NCBI RefSeq assembly: GCF_000243155.2
Contig: NC_018017.1
Span: 1,984,001 to 2,048,000, forward strand
From: Desulfitobacterium dehalogenans ATCC 51507
GTDB lineage: Bacteria; Bacillota; Desulfitobacteriia; Desulfitobacteriales; Desulfitobacteriaceae
Direction of reading: 5' to 3'
Length of the DNA: 64,000 nucleotides
Shown here: in pieces, positions 44,993 to 54,067 of the stretch
Numbering within the stretch: position 1 is the first letter of the stretch
How the letters are laid out: each line of letters starts with the position of its first letter
The notes under the pieces: generated by a model
Told to the model about the DNA's origin: nothing
The model's database searches: none
Seen by the model: the letters and a program-made list of their open reading frames with translations, nothing else
Position numbers and translations under genes: made by a program

Positions 44993-45657
44993 CGAAAGCC
45001 AGCTTGTTTTTAAGCGATGATCATAACATCCTGCGCCACTCCCTGTGCTTGCTTCTGGAGAAGTACGGGTATGTCATCTGTGGGGAGGCGGCAACCGGGG
45101 CGGATACCATTGCCGCAGTCAGTCAATTAAAGCCTGATCTGCTGCTTTTGGATATCACCTTACCCGATATGAATGGAGTAGAGGTAACGGCTGAGCTCAT
45201 CGGACTTTTGCCCGATTTGCGTATTCTGGCGCTGACCATGCACGATGAGAAGGATTACCTTCTGCCTTTTCTCGAAGCCGGCGGACATGGTTATGTCCAT
45301 AAATCGGCGGCGGACGCTGATTTGCTCAATGCCATCGAGCGGGTACTCGCCGGGGAGATGTTCCTCCGGCCCCCTGGAGTCCAACTTCTGGCCCAGAGCC
45401 ACAAAAACCTCAAACAACAGCAATCCGCTTCTTCCGCAGTCCAGCTTTCTAAACGCGAGCGGGAGGTGCTGGGATATCTGGCGCGGGGTTATACCTACAA
45501 GGAAATCGCCGAGCTTCTCTATCTTTCGGTGCGCACCATCGAGACCTACCGGATGCGCATCATGAATAAACTGCAAATCAATAACCGTTTTGAACTGGTG
45601 GAATACGCCATTGAGCACCAGATTTTTCCGAACCGTCCCGATCGTGAAATTCCGTAA
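44989..45657 (+). CDS. NarL-family response regulator 2
   Basis: This 222-residue regulator has a receiver domain with D10/D11, phospho-Asp D55 (LLLLDITLPDMNG) and Lys in YVHKSAAD, then a LuxR-type HTH (LSKREREVLGYLARGYTYKEIAELLYLSVRTIETYRMR as parts of residues 150-190). It is paired with kinase 2 by overlap and precedes the second molybdoenzyme gene by about 100 bases. Confidence 0.9.
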   Translation: MTKASLFLSDDHNILRHSLCLLLEKYGYVICGEAATGADTIAAVSQLKPDLLLLDITLPDMNGVEVTAELIGLLPDLRILALTMHDEKDYLLPFLEAGGHGYVHKSAADADLLNAIERVLAGEMFLRPPGVQLLAQSHKNLKQQQSASSAVQLSKREREVLGYLARGYTYKEIAELLYLSVRTIETYRMRIMNKLQINNRFELVEYAIEHQIFPNRPDREIP

Positions 45658-45760
45658 AAACCCGTACACGCATACCGGAAAAAAACAGCTGTAAAAGAGA
45701 CGTGTTTTCCTGGATTTATAGCTTCCTTCTTTTCTATATAATGACCTTGGCAAGAAAGAA

Positions 45761-48694
45761 GTGTTCGAAATGCTGTCACAAGAGAGTATCCATAACAACA
45801 TAAGGAAGAAATCCGGCAAATACATCTGCTTCCTGCTGGAAAAAAATACGGAACGCGGCAAGTATTTACGGAGGCTCCTTCAGGCCGAAAACCTGTCCGT
45901 GCTCTCTTTCTATTCACGGCAGGAGGTTTTGGAAAAGGTGAATGATACCACACAGGTCATCATTGTCGACGCCACGGATTATGGTGTGGATTATGCCGCC
46001 TTCTTTGCCGAGCTGCGGCAGAGAAGTCCTGGCATCGCCGTTGTTGCCCTCTTGGCCGACAGTTCAAGGGCCTATCGGCAGCATATGCTCTCAGGTGGTG
46101 CTGATGCCGCCTTGGCCATTGAGCGGGCTGACGAATTACTGGCTGCAGCAGTATGGCATAGCGCCCGTAAGAATACTTCGGTTTTTGCCTCCAATGATTG
46201 TGTAGAGCAAGCGAAGGAGGGAATTCAAAACGTGAAAGAGGATCTAAAGTTATTTGAACGTCAGTTTAACAGGAGAGCATTTCTTAAAGGATCCGCTGCT
46301 GCTGCGGCAGTTACCGGTGTGACGGTCGCCAGTCCGGGGAAGATGGCAACCAAGGCGCTGGCCGCTGGGGACGGGACCGCGAGCGTAAAACAGGAGCAAA
46401 TTTTTTATGGTGCTTGCAGGGCTAACTGTTTTGGCGGCTGCCGTCTGAAAATTACGGTCCGCAATGGCAAGGTAGTAAAAACACAAATGGCCGAGGTTCC
46501 GGACAAACGCTACAACCGGGTCTGCGCCAGGGGATTGACTCATACTCAAATGATGTATAGTCCCGACCGGCTGAAACATCCGCTGAAAAGGGTGGGGGAA
46601 CGTGGAGCCGGGCAATGGGAGCAGATTACCTGGGAAGAAGCCATTAAAACGATAACGGACACATGGAAAAAAATCCGGACGGAATTAGGAAATAATAGTA
46701 TAGGATTTTCCCACGGCACTGGCAGCAACGGCGTATTGACCAATAACGGTTTTCACAGGTTGCGCAATTTGATGGAGGCCACCTGTTTTTATTGTAATTA
46801 TGACAGCAATCATATAGTTACGATTGGTCAGTGTTTGGGCATTGGCCCTAATTATAACGGGAATGAAATGGCCGACCTGATAAATGCTAAAACAATTATA
46901 TTTTTTGGCGCCAATATTACTGAATCGCAACCTCAGAATTGGCATTTTGTAAAGGAAGCACAGGAAAATGGCACTAAGCTCATCTGTATTGATCCTGTCA
47001 GCACAACCTTGGCGATCCGTTCCGATATTCACGTGCCAATCCGTCCGGGGACTGATGCTGCCTTGGCTATGGCGATGATGAATATCATTATAAAAAACGG
47101 CTGGACTGATGACACATTTATCAAAAAGTCTTCAGTTGGACCTTTTCTGGTAAAAGAAAGCGACGGTACTTATTTAAGGTTTAGTGACCTGTGGCCATTG
47201 CCGGAAGGAGAACAGGATGCTATTGTCGTCCGGGATAAAGATGGGAACATCGGTGTTCCCGGTAGAATTCCAGATCCTGTCATCAAAGGCAGCTATACGG
47301 TCAACGGTATCAAAGTGACAACAGCTTTTGACCTTCTTGTCAACAGGGTGGCAGAGTGGACCCCTGAGCGTACGGCGGAATTATGCGATATTCCGGTAGA
47401 TCAGCTTCATGAAATTACCCGTATTTACGCCACCGAAACACCAAGCACTATTTTTACAGGGTTTGGGCCGGACCATTATGTGAATGGCAATCATGCTTAT
47501 GTAGCAATATTTGCCTTGGGCATGATCACGGGTAATATCGGCAAACCGGGTGCGAGCACCGGCTGGCCTTTCAACCTGGGCTTCAACATCAATGCCGGAG
47601 CTATTTCGACTGCGCCCGGATCGCCAATCGGCCCTACATTACCTCAGGTTAAAATTCCCTATATTGTGGAAAATAAGCAATATGGGGGCAAGCCTTTGGA
47701 GCTCAGAAGTATCTATCATGTCAATACGAATCCATTGGGCAATTTCGCCGGGCGTCAGGAACTTTTGCAAGCATATGAAAAGCTGGAGCTCATTGTCGCG
47801 TCCGACTGGAGACTGACGGATACGGCTCGTTATGCGGATATTGTGCTGCCGGCTGCTCACTGGTTTGAGGTGGAAGATATTCATAGCAGCGGTCAGACAA
47901 CCTGGACGGCGTTCCAGGAAAAAGCGGTGGAGCCGCCTTTTGAATGTAAGTCCGATTGGGAGATGATCCGGATGTTGGCGGAGGCGATGGGGTATGGAGA
48001 ACATTGCTCCTACACCGACAGTGAAATGCTCAGAATGGCTTGCGAAGGTCCCGGACCGGAGGCATTCGGTATTTCTTACGACAAGCTGAAAAGCGAAAAA
48101 GTGGTAAGAGGGGCTCTCCCTCCCGGTAAAACGTATCTCTATGGAGAAGACGGTGTTTTCAAGACTGCAACCGGTCGCGTTCAATTTTATTTTGAAAATC
48201 CGCAGCCGGATTATCTTTATGATCCTGTAAATCAAAAGATTAATCCCGATGAAGAACGCCTGCCTTATTTTGAACCGCCACGCGAAGCATGGCCTGAAAC
48301 GGTTGGAAGTTTTACCAGAAAGCCATTGGCTGAAAAATATCCTTTGGTGTATACCTCCGAGCGCAATAAATTAAAAACCCATACCATGTTTGGACATAAC
48401 CCATGGTTGCTGGAATTATATCCTGAACCAATAGTTAAAGTAAATCCGCAGGACGCCCGACAACGGGGCATAGCGGACGGAGATTATGCCAAAGTATACA
48501 ATGACCGGGGATACGTGGTTTTAAAAGTTGTTTTCAGCAGCGGCGTTCGGCCAGGAATGCTTGTAGTACCTAAAGGATGGCAAGCGGATCAATTTAAAGA
48601 AGGGCATTACTCCGACCTGGTGGGAAATTTGGTTGACGATTATAGGCTGAATAATAATTATTTTGATACCTTATGCGAAATGGAAAAAGTATAA
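45761..48694 (+). CDS. Receiver-like domain fused to Tat-exported molybdopterin oxidoreductase 2
   Basis: The full frame (977 residues from GTG 45761; an ATG at 45770 is also possible, neither with a strong ribosome site) has a receiver-like N-terminus: YICFLLEKN, VIIVDATDYG with the Asp position, and ADAALAIERAD, where the receiver Lys has become Glu. A linker leads to the Tat motif NRRAFLKG (171-172). The catalytic part has cluster cysteines CRANCFGGC and the C-terminal RGIADGDYAKVYNDRGYVVLKV. An internal GTG at 46232 gives an 820-residue Tat protein. The catalytic part is clearly diverged from enzyme 1, so the substrates may differ. Confidence 0.87.
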   Translation: MFEMLSQESIHNNIRKKSGKYICFLLEKNTERGKYLRRLLQAENLSVLSFYSRQEVLEKVNDTTQVIIVDATDYGVDYAAFFAELRQRSPGIAVVALLADSSRAYRQHMLSGGADAALAIERADELLAAAVWHSARKNTSVFASNDCVEQAKEGIQNVKEDLKLFERQFNRRAFLKGSAAAAAVTGVTVASPGKMATKALAAGDGTASVKQEQIFYGACRANCFGGCRLKITVRNGKVVKTQMAEVPDKRYNRVCARGLTHTQMMYSPDRLKHPLKRVGERGAGQWEQITWEEAIKTITDTWKKIRTELGNNSIGFSHGTGSNGVLTNNGFHRLRNLMEATCFYCNYDSNHIVTIGQCLGIGPNYNGNEMADLINAKTIIFFGANITESQPQNWHFVKEAQENGTKLICIDPVSTTLAIRSDIHVPIRPGTDAALAMAMMNIIIKNGWTDDTFIKKSSVGPFLVKESDGTYLRFSDLWPLPEGEQDAIVVRDKDGNIGVPGRIPDPVIKGSYTVNGIKVTTAFDLLVNRVAEWTPERTAELCDIPVDQLHEITRIYATETPSTIFTGFGPDHYVNGNHAYVAIFALGMITGNIGKPGASTGWPFNLGFNINAGAISTAPGSPIGPTLPQVKIPYIVENKQYGGKPLELRSIYHVNTNPLGNFAGRQELLQAYEKLELIVASDWRLTDTARYADIVLPAAHWFEVEDIHSSGQTTWTAFQEKAVEPPFECKSDWEMIRMLAEAMGYGEHCSYTDSEMLRMACEGPGPEAFGISYDKLKSEKVVRGALPPGKTYLYGEDGVFKTATGRVQFYFENPQPDYLYDPVNQKINPDEERLPYFEPPREAWPETVGSFTRKPLAEKYPLVYTSERNKLKTHTMFGHNPWLLELYPEPIVKVNPQDARQRGIADGDYAKVYNDRGYVVLKVVFSSGVRPGMLVVPKGWQADQFKEGHYSDLVGNLVDDYRLNNNYFDTLCEMEKV
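46214..46234 (+). promoter_or_regulatory. Internal ribosome site and GTG start before the Tat signal (enzyme 2)
   Basis: AAGGAGGG (46214-46221) lies 10 bases before an in-frame GTG (46232-46234), codon 158. The twin-Arg pair would be residues 14-15 of that product, as in ordinary Tat signals. It is the counterpart of the site in enzyme 1. Confidence 0.6.
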
Positions 48695-48708
48695 AGGAGG
48701 GCTGATAC

Positions 48709-49326
48709 ATGCGTTATGGAATGGCTATTGATTTGGAGCGCTGCATTGGCTGTCACGCTTGCTCGGTAGCGTGCAAGCAAGCGAATAATCTGCCCAATAA
48801 AATTTGGTGGAACCGGGTTTTGACAGTGGGCGGCGAAGCGATGGATACAGCAATGGGAACCTATCCTAATAATAAGATACAGTTTCTGCCGGTAAACTGT
48901 CAGCATTGTGATAATCCGCCCTGCACCAAAGCCTGTCCGGTCGGCGCCACTTACAAACGGGAAGAGGACGGCATTGTTATCCAGGATTATGACAAATGCA
49001 TCGGCTGCCGCATGTGTATGGTGGCTTGCCCCTACAACGCCAGAAGCTTCAACTGGAGCAAACCGGAGTATTATGTGGACTTTGCCGCCGGCGACAGCGA
49101 CGCGCCTGTTCATCAGTACAATGTGGTAGAAAAATGTACCTTCTGTGCCAACCGGATTGCCCAGGACGAAGTTCCTGCCTGCATGGAGCTTTGTCCGGGA
49201 AGGGCCCGTTACTGGGGTGATCTGGACGATCCGAACAGCGAAGTGAGCCGCGCCATCAGAGGCCGCAGTTATGTTAAACTGCTCGAAGAAAAGGGTACCA
49301 AACCCTCTACCTTCTATTTAACGTAG
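48709..49326 (+). CDS. Four-cluster ferredoxin subunit 2
   Basis: This 205-residue protein is a close paralog of the subunit at 42216, with the same cysteine groups (CIGCHACSVACKQ, CDNPPCTKACP, CIGCRMCMVACPYN, CTFCANRIAQDEVPACMELCP). AAAGGAGGG precedes the ATG, 14 bases after enzyme 2. Its last 30 codons and the gap to the anchor gene are very similar to the first copy in DNA. Confidence 0.92.
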   Translation: MRYGMAIDLERCIGCHACSVACKQANNLPNKIWWNRVLTVGGEAMDTAMGTYPNNKIQFLPVNCQHCDNPPCTKACPVGATYKREEDGIVIQDYDKCIGCRMCMVACPYNARSFNWSKPEYYVDFAAGDSDAPVHQYNVVEKCTFCANRIAQDEVPACMELCPGRARYWGDLDDPNSEVSRAIRGRSYVKLLEEKGTKPSTFYLT

Positions 49327-49343
49327 GAAAGGGGCGAAATGAC

Positions 49344-50534
49344 ATGAGTGAAAAAGTACAAAAGAAGATCTTTACCCAACCCCTGTTTATCATCTTCGCC
49401 CTGCTCACCATAGTGGGCCTCGTCTGCTGGTTCCTGCAGCTGACCAAAGGGCTGCAGCTTACTCATCTGAACAACTACAACACCTGGGGCCTCTACATCA
49501 TCGGCTTCATGATCTTCACCGGCATCGCGGCCGGCTCGCTGATCATCGCTTCCTCGGCCTATCTTTTTCCGGCCATGGCGGAATACAAGCCCTATACCCG
49601 GATCGCCGCTTTTGTGGGAGCCATCGGCAGCGTGGTAGCCGCAGGGCTCTTTATCATCGTGGACATCGGCAACCCGGAGCGGGCCTGGCATATCATCACT
49701 AGCGCCAATATCGCTTCCCCCATGTTCTGGGACACCGTGATCCTGGGCATCTATGTGATCCTTGGTATTTTCTATACCCGCCAGCTCATGGCGGTACACG
49801 CGGGACAGAAAGAAGAAAAATCTCTGAAAGCGATTTCCATCGTATCCTTTATTGCCGGGCTCTCCGTCATGGTGACCTCCTTTGTCTTTGCCCTGCAGGT
49901 AGCGAGACCGTTGTGGAACAACCCGGCGGAGCCGGTGTCGTTCTTAGCCGCTGCTTTGGTTGTCGCCTTAGCCCTCTTACTCATCATCTTTGCCATACTG
50001 AATAAAAGCGGCTATATCGACATAAGCTTGGAAAAGCTTAACAAGCTCGGTAAACTGGCCGCGGTATTCCTGTTCTTTGAGCTATTTGTTGTCCTCGGGG
50101 AAACCGCCATCGGCTTGTATGCCGGAACAGGGGAAGAAGCGGAGATCATCCATTGGCTGGTAACCGGAGAAGGGGCGCCGTTTTTCTGGATAGAGCTGAT
50201 AGCGATCCTCGCCGGACTGGTGCTTCTGTTAAGCAGGAAGTCAGGAGCCTTAATCTTAGGTTCAGCAGCAGCGATCTTGGCTGTCTTTATGATCAAGTAC
50301 AATCTCCTTCAGGCCCAGCTTTTGAATCCGCTGATCACTTATGCGGGGCCCCCCGGATACGGCGGCGGAGAAGGGGTCTATCTGCCCTCTTTCATTGAGA
50401 TTGGCGTGGCTGTGGGCATTATCTCCCTGGGGGGACTGCTGGTGATGATTGGGTTGGATAAACTCAGCCTGGGGATAAAATCCGGTCTGAACATGTCCGG
50501 CTTAGAGCGCGGAATTAAGTCCAAACAGGCCTAA
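49344..50534 (+). CDS. NrfD/PsrC-type membrane anchor 2
   Basis: This 396-residue menaquinol-linked anchor is a near-copy of the one at 42851, with the same membrane segments and the conserved YAGPPGYGGGEGVYLPS loop near residue 340. The C-terminal tail differs (LNMSGLERGIKSKQA). DNA identity is highest in the 5' half. It closes the second module and is followed by a terminator. Confidence 0.92.
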   Translation: MSEKVQKKIFTQPLFIIFALLTIVGLVCWFLQLTKGLQLTHLNNYNTWGLYIIGFMIFTGIAAGSLIIASSAYLFPAMAEYKPYTRIAAFVGAIGSVVAAGLFIIVDIGNPERAWHIITSANIASPMFWDTVILGIYVILGIFYTRQLMAVHAGQKEEKSLKAISIVSFIAGLSVMVTSFVFALQVARPLWNNPAEPVSFLAAALVVALALLLIIFAILNKSGYIDISLEKLNKLGKLAAVFLFFELFVVLGETAIGLYAGTGEEAEIIHWLVTGEGAPFFWIELIAILAGLVLLLSRKSGALILGSAAAILAVFMIKYNLLQAQLLNPLITYAGPPGYGGGEGVYLPSFIEIGVAVGIISLGGLLVMIGLDKLSLGIKSGLNMSGLERGIKSKQA

Positions 50535-50547
50535 ACTTTTTCTGTTT

Positions 50548-50578
50548 GAGGAACGCAATTTTCAGCGTTCCTCTTTGT
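50548..50578 (+). terminator. Terminator of the second molybdoenzyme operon
   Basis: GAGGAACGC and its complement form a 9-bp stem with an 8-base loop, followed by TTTGT. Confidence 0.75.
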
Positions 50579-50583
50579 CGTGA

Positions 50584-50622
50584 TTTTTCACTACAGAACC
50601 TTTCCAGAATTGGGAGTATAAT
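50584..50622 (+). promoter_or_regulatory. TorD-gene promoter with TTTTTCACTACAGAA element
   Basis: TTTTTCACTACAGAA (50584-50598) lies 18 bases before TATAAT (50617-50622), as in the promoter of kinase 1. This suggests one regulator for the two units. Confidence 0.65.
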
Positions 50623-50662
50623 TATGTTAAGAATAAAAGGTGAACAGCGTTAGGAGGAAATT

Positions 50663-51355
50663 ATGCAAAAAACAACCCAACAGGAAATGCAAACGGCGAT
50701 CGCAGCCTCGGATCTCTATCAACTGCTGGCGATGTGGCTGCAGCTGCCAACCAGGGAAATTGCGGCAGGTTTGTTGAATGGAAGTCTAGCCGAGGATGTC
50801 CTGGCTATTTTTGATGAACTGGGATTTCCTGCTCACCTGCAGAAAGGTTTGAAGTCGGTATTTTCACAAATTCAGGAGGAGAGCAAAAGTCAGGAAGAGC
50901 TCTTTTCTGATTTGCGGAAAGAGTATACCCGCTTGTTCACCCACCCGAAGCAGCCCCAGATCCATATTTATGAATCCCTCTTTCTCTTTAATCCGGAAGG
51001 AGACGAGGCAAGGCCATCCCTATTCATCAGCCCGGCGGCTTTGGATGCGGAACGCTGTTATAAAAAAGCAGGCGTGGCCCGTGCCAAGGAAGTCAACGAA
51101 CCCGGCGATCATATGGCAACAGAGATGGAATTCATGATGTTTCTTTATCTGCAGAAAGCTAAAGCCTTGCAGGAAGGCGACCGGACTGAAGTTGAGCGGA
51201 GAGGGAAAGAAATACAGGAGTTTTACGAGATCCATTTGCAGAAATGGGCGAAAGAATTTTTTGCCCGCTGTAGCACCTTGAGTGAGCATCCCTTTTTTAA
51301 GACGGTGGGCGAAATCGGAAGTATTTTTATGAAAGAAATGTTGCCGGCTCATTAA
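50663..51355 (+). CDS. TorD/DmsD-family molybdoenzyme chaperone
   Basis: This 230-residue all-helical protein has the TorD signature EPGDHMATEMEFM (about residues 153-165). Such chaperones bind Tat signals of molybdoenzymes, help cofactor insertion and delay export until folding is complete. The natural clients are the two oxidoreductases upstream. TTAGGAGG precedes the ATG. A multi-cluster Fe-S protein follows 35 bases later. Confidence 0.88.
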   Translation: MQKTTQQEMQTAIAASDLYQLLAMWLQLPTREIAAGLLNGSLAEDVLAIFDELGFPAHLQKGLKSVFSQIQEESKSQEELFSDLRKEYTRLFTHPKQPQIHIYESLFLFNPEGDEARPSLFISPAALDAERCYKKAGVARAKEVNEPGDHMATEMEFMMFLYLQKAKALQEGDRTEVERRGKEIQEFYEIHLQKWAKEFFARCSTLSEHPFFKTVGEIGSIFMKEMLPAH

Positions 51356-51390
51356 AGCGGTTTGCGTACGGACTGCAGAGGAGGCAGAAT

Positions 51391-52557
51391 ATGAGTATGA
51401 TATTTAGCAAGGGCGCTTATATAGACATTGAAGAGAAGCGATGTTTGAATCTGAGGCACCAGGAGGTTGAGTGCAGCCATTGCCTGGGGCATTGCCCGGC
51501 GGAGGCTATTGTTTACAGCGAGGGTCATATTTATTTGGACAAAGATCGATGCAGCGGCTGCGGGTTATGCTTCAGCGATTGCCCCACCGAGGTCTTCCGC
51601 TCCAAACAATGGGATGAAAGCACGATCATCCGAGATATTGAAGACGAAGGATGGAAAGTTACCGAGTTTTTCTGCGGCAGGCATACCGCACCGTACAAAA
51701 TGGATAAGGCGAAGGACCGGGGAGCCGTCCAACTGCCGGCTTGCCTCAGTGCTGTTTCCAAAGGGGCCTGGTATGAAGCGGGCCTGAAAACGGAAATAGA
51801 AATCCACCTGGACCAATGCAAAGACTGTCCTCTGGCCAAAACCATTCCGCGTTTGGAGTACAATGCCGGTATAACCGCGGAATGGCTGGAGGCCTCAGGA
51901 GAATCCCCAGCTTTCAGCTATATCCGCTTAAGCGGTCAGGGTAAAACCAAAAAGAGCTTGTTGGCCATTGAAACCGGTTTAAAGGTTACCTCCCGGCGTG
52001 ATTTATTCGTATCCTTAATCAATAAAGGACAGCGGTTGGCGGGGAAAGGGACCGGCGGAACAAACACCTTCCCGGAGGAACACGATAAGAACATGCGCAA
52101 CAGCTGTCTGCCGGGTTGGCAGCGGCGTCTTGGCGAAGTGCTGCAGCAAAACAGCAGCAATAAAGACAGCGCCCATCCGGCCTACTGGCCCACCATCAAA
52201 ATCAATGAGCAATGTGTGAACTGCGGGATGTGCAGCCGTTTTTGCCCTTCCGGAACCTTGCAGATCACAGTTAAAGAAGGTGAGTGCAATCACCTGTTTA
52301 CCAGCGGCTTCTGCCTGGACTGCCGGATCTGTCAATTGTTCTGTCCCCGGGGGGCTATAAGCAGGGACCGGGAAAAAGTCAAAAGGCCTTTTGAAGTGTT
52401 GTCCATCGCCAATAATTCAAACACGACTTGCCAGATTTGCGGGTCTGCAACCGCTCATCGCGGCAAAAATTTATGTTATTGGTGCGAGCAGGAGGCTGCC
52501 AGCGATCAGGAGCTAAAGAGTTCTTTCCGAAAAATGTTCTCAATAACGAACAATTAA
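51391..52557 (+). CDS. Multi-cluster Fe-S protein of the molybdoenzyme locus
   Basis: This 388-residue cytoplasmic protein has an N-terminal ferredoxin-like pair (CSHCLGHCP, CSGCGLCFSDCP), a middle region with isolated cysteines (FFCGRH, LPACLS, CKDCP), a second ferredoxin pair (CVNCGMCSRFCP, CLDCRICQLFCP) and a C-terminal zinc-ribbon-like end (CQICG ... CYWC). No export signal is seen. Proteins of this kind sit beside DMSO-reductase-type loci, but the role is not established; it could supply electrons or help maturation. GAGGAGGC precedes the ATG. Confidence 0.78.
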   Translation: MSMIFSKGAYIDIEEKRCLNLRHQEVECSHCLGHCPAEAIVYSEGHIYLDKDRCSGCGLCFSDCPTEVFRSKQWDESTIIRDIEDEGWKVTEFFCGRHTAPYKMDKAKDRGAVQLPACLSAVSKGAWYEAGLKTEIEIHLDQCKDCPLAKTIPRLEYNAGITAEWLEASGESPAFSYIRLSGQGKTKKSLLAIETGLKVTSRRDLFVSLINKGQRLAGKGTGGTNTFPEEHDKNMRNSCLPGWQRRLGEVLQQNSSNKDSAHPAYWPTIKINEQCVNCGMCSRFCPSGTLQITVKEGECNHLFTSGFCLDCRICQLFCPRGAISRDREKVKRPFEVLSIANNSNTTCQICGSATAHRGKNLCYWCEQEAASDQELKSSFRKMFSITNN

Positions 52558-52694
52558 ATGAACCAACCCGTCCTCTGTGTTTGGTTGTTTCAGAAATAGT
52601 GCAGTATAGTCAAACTAAATGGATGATATGGCTCTCCTTCGGAGAAACTAGGAAAGTTGTTAAAACTATGCCGTTTTTGAGGAGTACTGCAGCC

Positions 52695-53693
52695 ATGACA
52701 GGTTCAACACTCACCATTCTGCTTAGCTTTGGGACAGGGATTTTGTCCCTGGTAGGGCTTATGTCCATCTTTATCTCCATGAACAGTCAACACAATGTGC
52801 AGCGCAGCCGGGAGATCCTCTGGACCTTGGCTGCCCTGCCCTATGAGAGGAATTTATTTCATGAGAAAGGCTCGATTGGCAAGGAAGTCTTTCGCCACTT
52901 CATTATCTATGAACAAATTATCAATCAAAAGCATGGTTTTTCCAAGATTATCATCCAATTTGCACAATATGCCCTGGGGTTTTGCATCCTTATCTGGACC
53001 ACTATGGGCTTTAGTCTGATGTTCTCGGAGCGCCCTCTTTTTGAAAAGATATTCATCTTCAGTGGCTGGCTTTTGACAGTTTCCTTTACCCTTTACTTTA
53101 TCCTGAAAATCTTTGAGGAACTTAAAAGTACCAGTAAGGTAGGACGCCTGCCTGCTGTAGAAGAAATCGTGGATGCCGATCGTGTCAACTCAGGGATAAG
53201 CGTGGTGACATTAGCCGCCATCTCTTCCTGTATTCGCATGGTGGATTCAAGGGTCTATTTAGGTTTTCCGCTACCTTTTAAAAACCTACGCATCAATCTT
53301 TCCTTTTTCGATTCCAAAGAGGGGGGCCTTCCCGACATTGGTTCCCGTCTGACCTTTAAAGAGTGCATGGAAAGCTACACACCCCTCGACCCGGAGAAGT
53401 TTGAAATCTTGGAAGATGACTACTGCTGGTATCTGATCAAGATTCTTGATCATCATAAAAACGGACACAAAGATAGTTTGATTACTCTGGAGGTTCTAAG
53501 CCTGCAGGGCTTGGTGACCGTTGAATTCTATATCGAAGAGTTCTCTGGCCAAAAGAATACCAGCTTAAATATTTACCCCTATTCTTTTGAAGAGCGCTTT
53601 ATTAATCGGGTAAGCACCTTAGATCCCTTTAGCATTAATCAAATAAAGAGTAGTACAGAAGTGAAAGAAGAAGTGAACTCTTGCTTGAATTAA
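52695..53693 (+). CDS. Membrane protein of unknown function, 332 residues
   Basis: Three hydrophobic segments (about residues 5-25, 95-113 and 120-140) are followed by a soluble C-terminal half. I recognise no family. The open frame starts far upstream inside the Fe-S gene, but GAGGAGT (52679-52685) 9 bases before the ATG at 52695 gives the best start; an ATG at 52668 is an alternative. It may end the operon started by the TorD gene. No terminator is obvious after it. Confidence 0.6.
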   Translation: MTGSTLTILLSFGTGILSLVGLMSIFISMNSQHNVQRSREILWTLAALPYERNLFHEKGSIGKEVFRHFIIYEQIINQKHGFSKIIIQFAQYALGFCILIWTTMGFSLMFSERPLFEKIFIFSGWLLTVSFTLYFILKIFEELKSTSKVGRLPAVEEIVDADRVNSGISVVTLAAISSCIRMVDSRVYLGFPLPFKNLRINLSFFDSKEGGLPDIGSRLTFKECMESYTPLDPEKFEILEDDYCWYLIKILDHHKNGHKDSLITLEVLSLQGLVTVEFYIEEFSGQKNTSLNIYPYSFEERFINRVSTLDPFSINQIKSSTEVKEEVNSCLN

Positions 53694-54067
53694 TGGATTT
53701 GCTATCAAACAATGTAGAAAAGAAAATTATTATAACTAATCCCATATATATTGTGTGAAACTTTTAACTAATCAGGGTTGACTTTTCTATAGCTCCTGGT
53801 GTATGGTCATTAATGTAAATCTTCGTGTTAATAAAAATTTCCAGATAGTAAAAATCTCCCCTAAGCACCTCAAGATCAATTATTTTTAAACTCAAATATT
53901 AAAACGCGACGACAATCCTCAGCATCGTATGTGAAAATAAGATCAATCACTAGTTCCCGTCGGAGATAAGCTAAGGCTTATTCTATTAAACTTTATCTAA
54001 AGGAAGGTGGTGCTGGAGGTAAAGGACGTAACAGCGGGTACCTAAAAAATATAAGGGAGGCTTAAGA
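53694..54067 (+). other. AT-rich intergenic region before the flavoprotein gene
   Basis: These 374 bases hold no gene I can support. A TTGACT near 53785 with TATGGT 18 bases later is a weak promoter candidate. The hairpin GATAAGC-TAAG-GCTTATT is near 53966. AAGGGAGG stands before the ATG of the flavoprotein. Confidence 0.5.
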
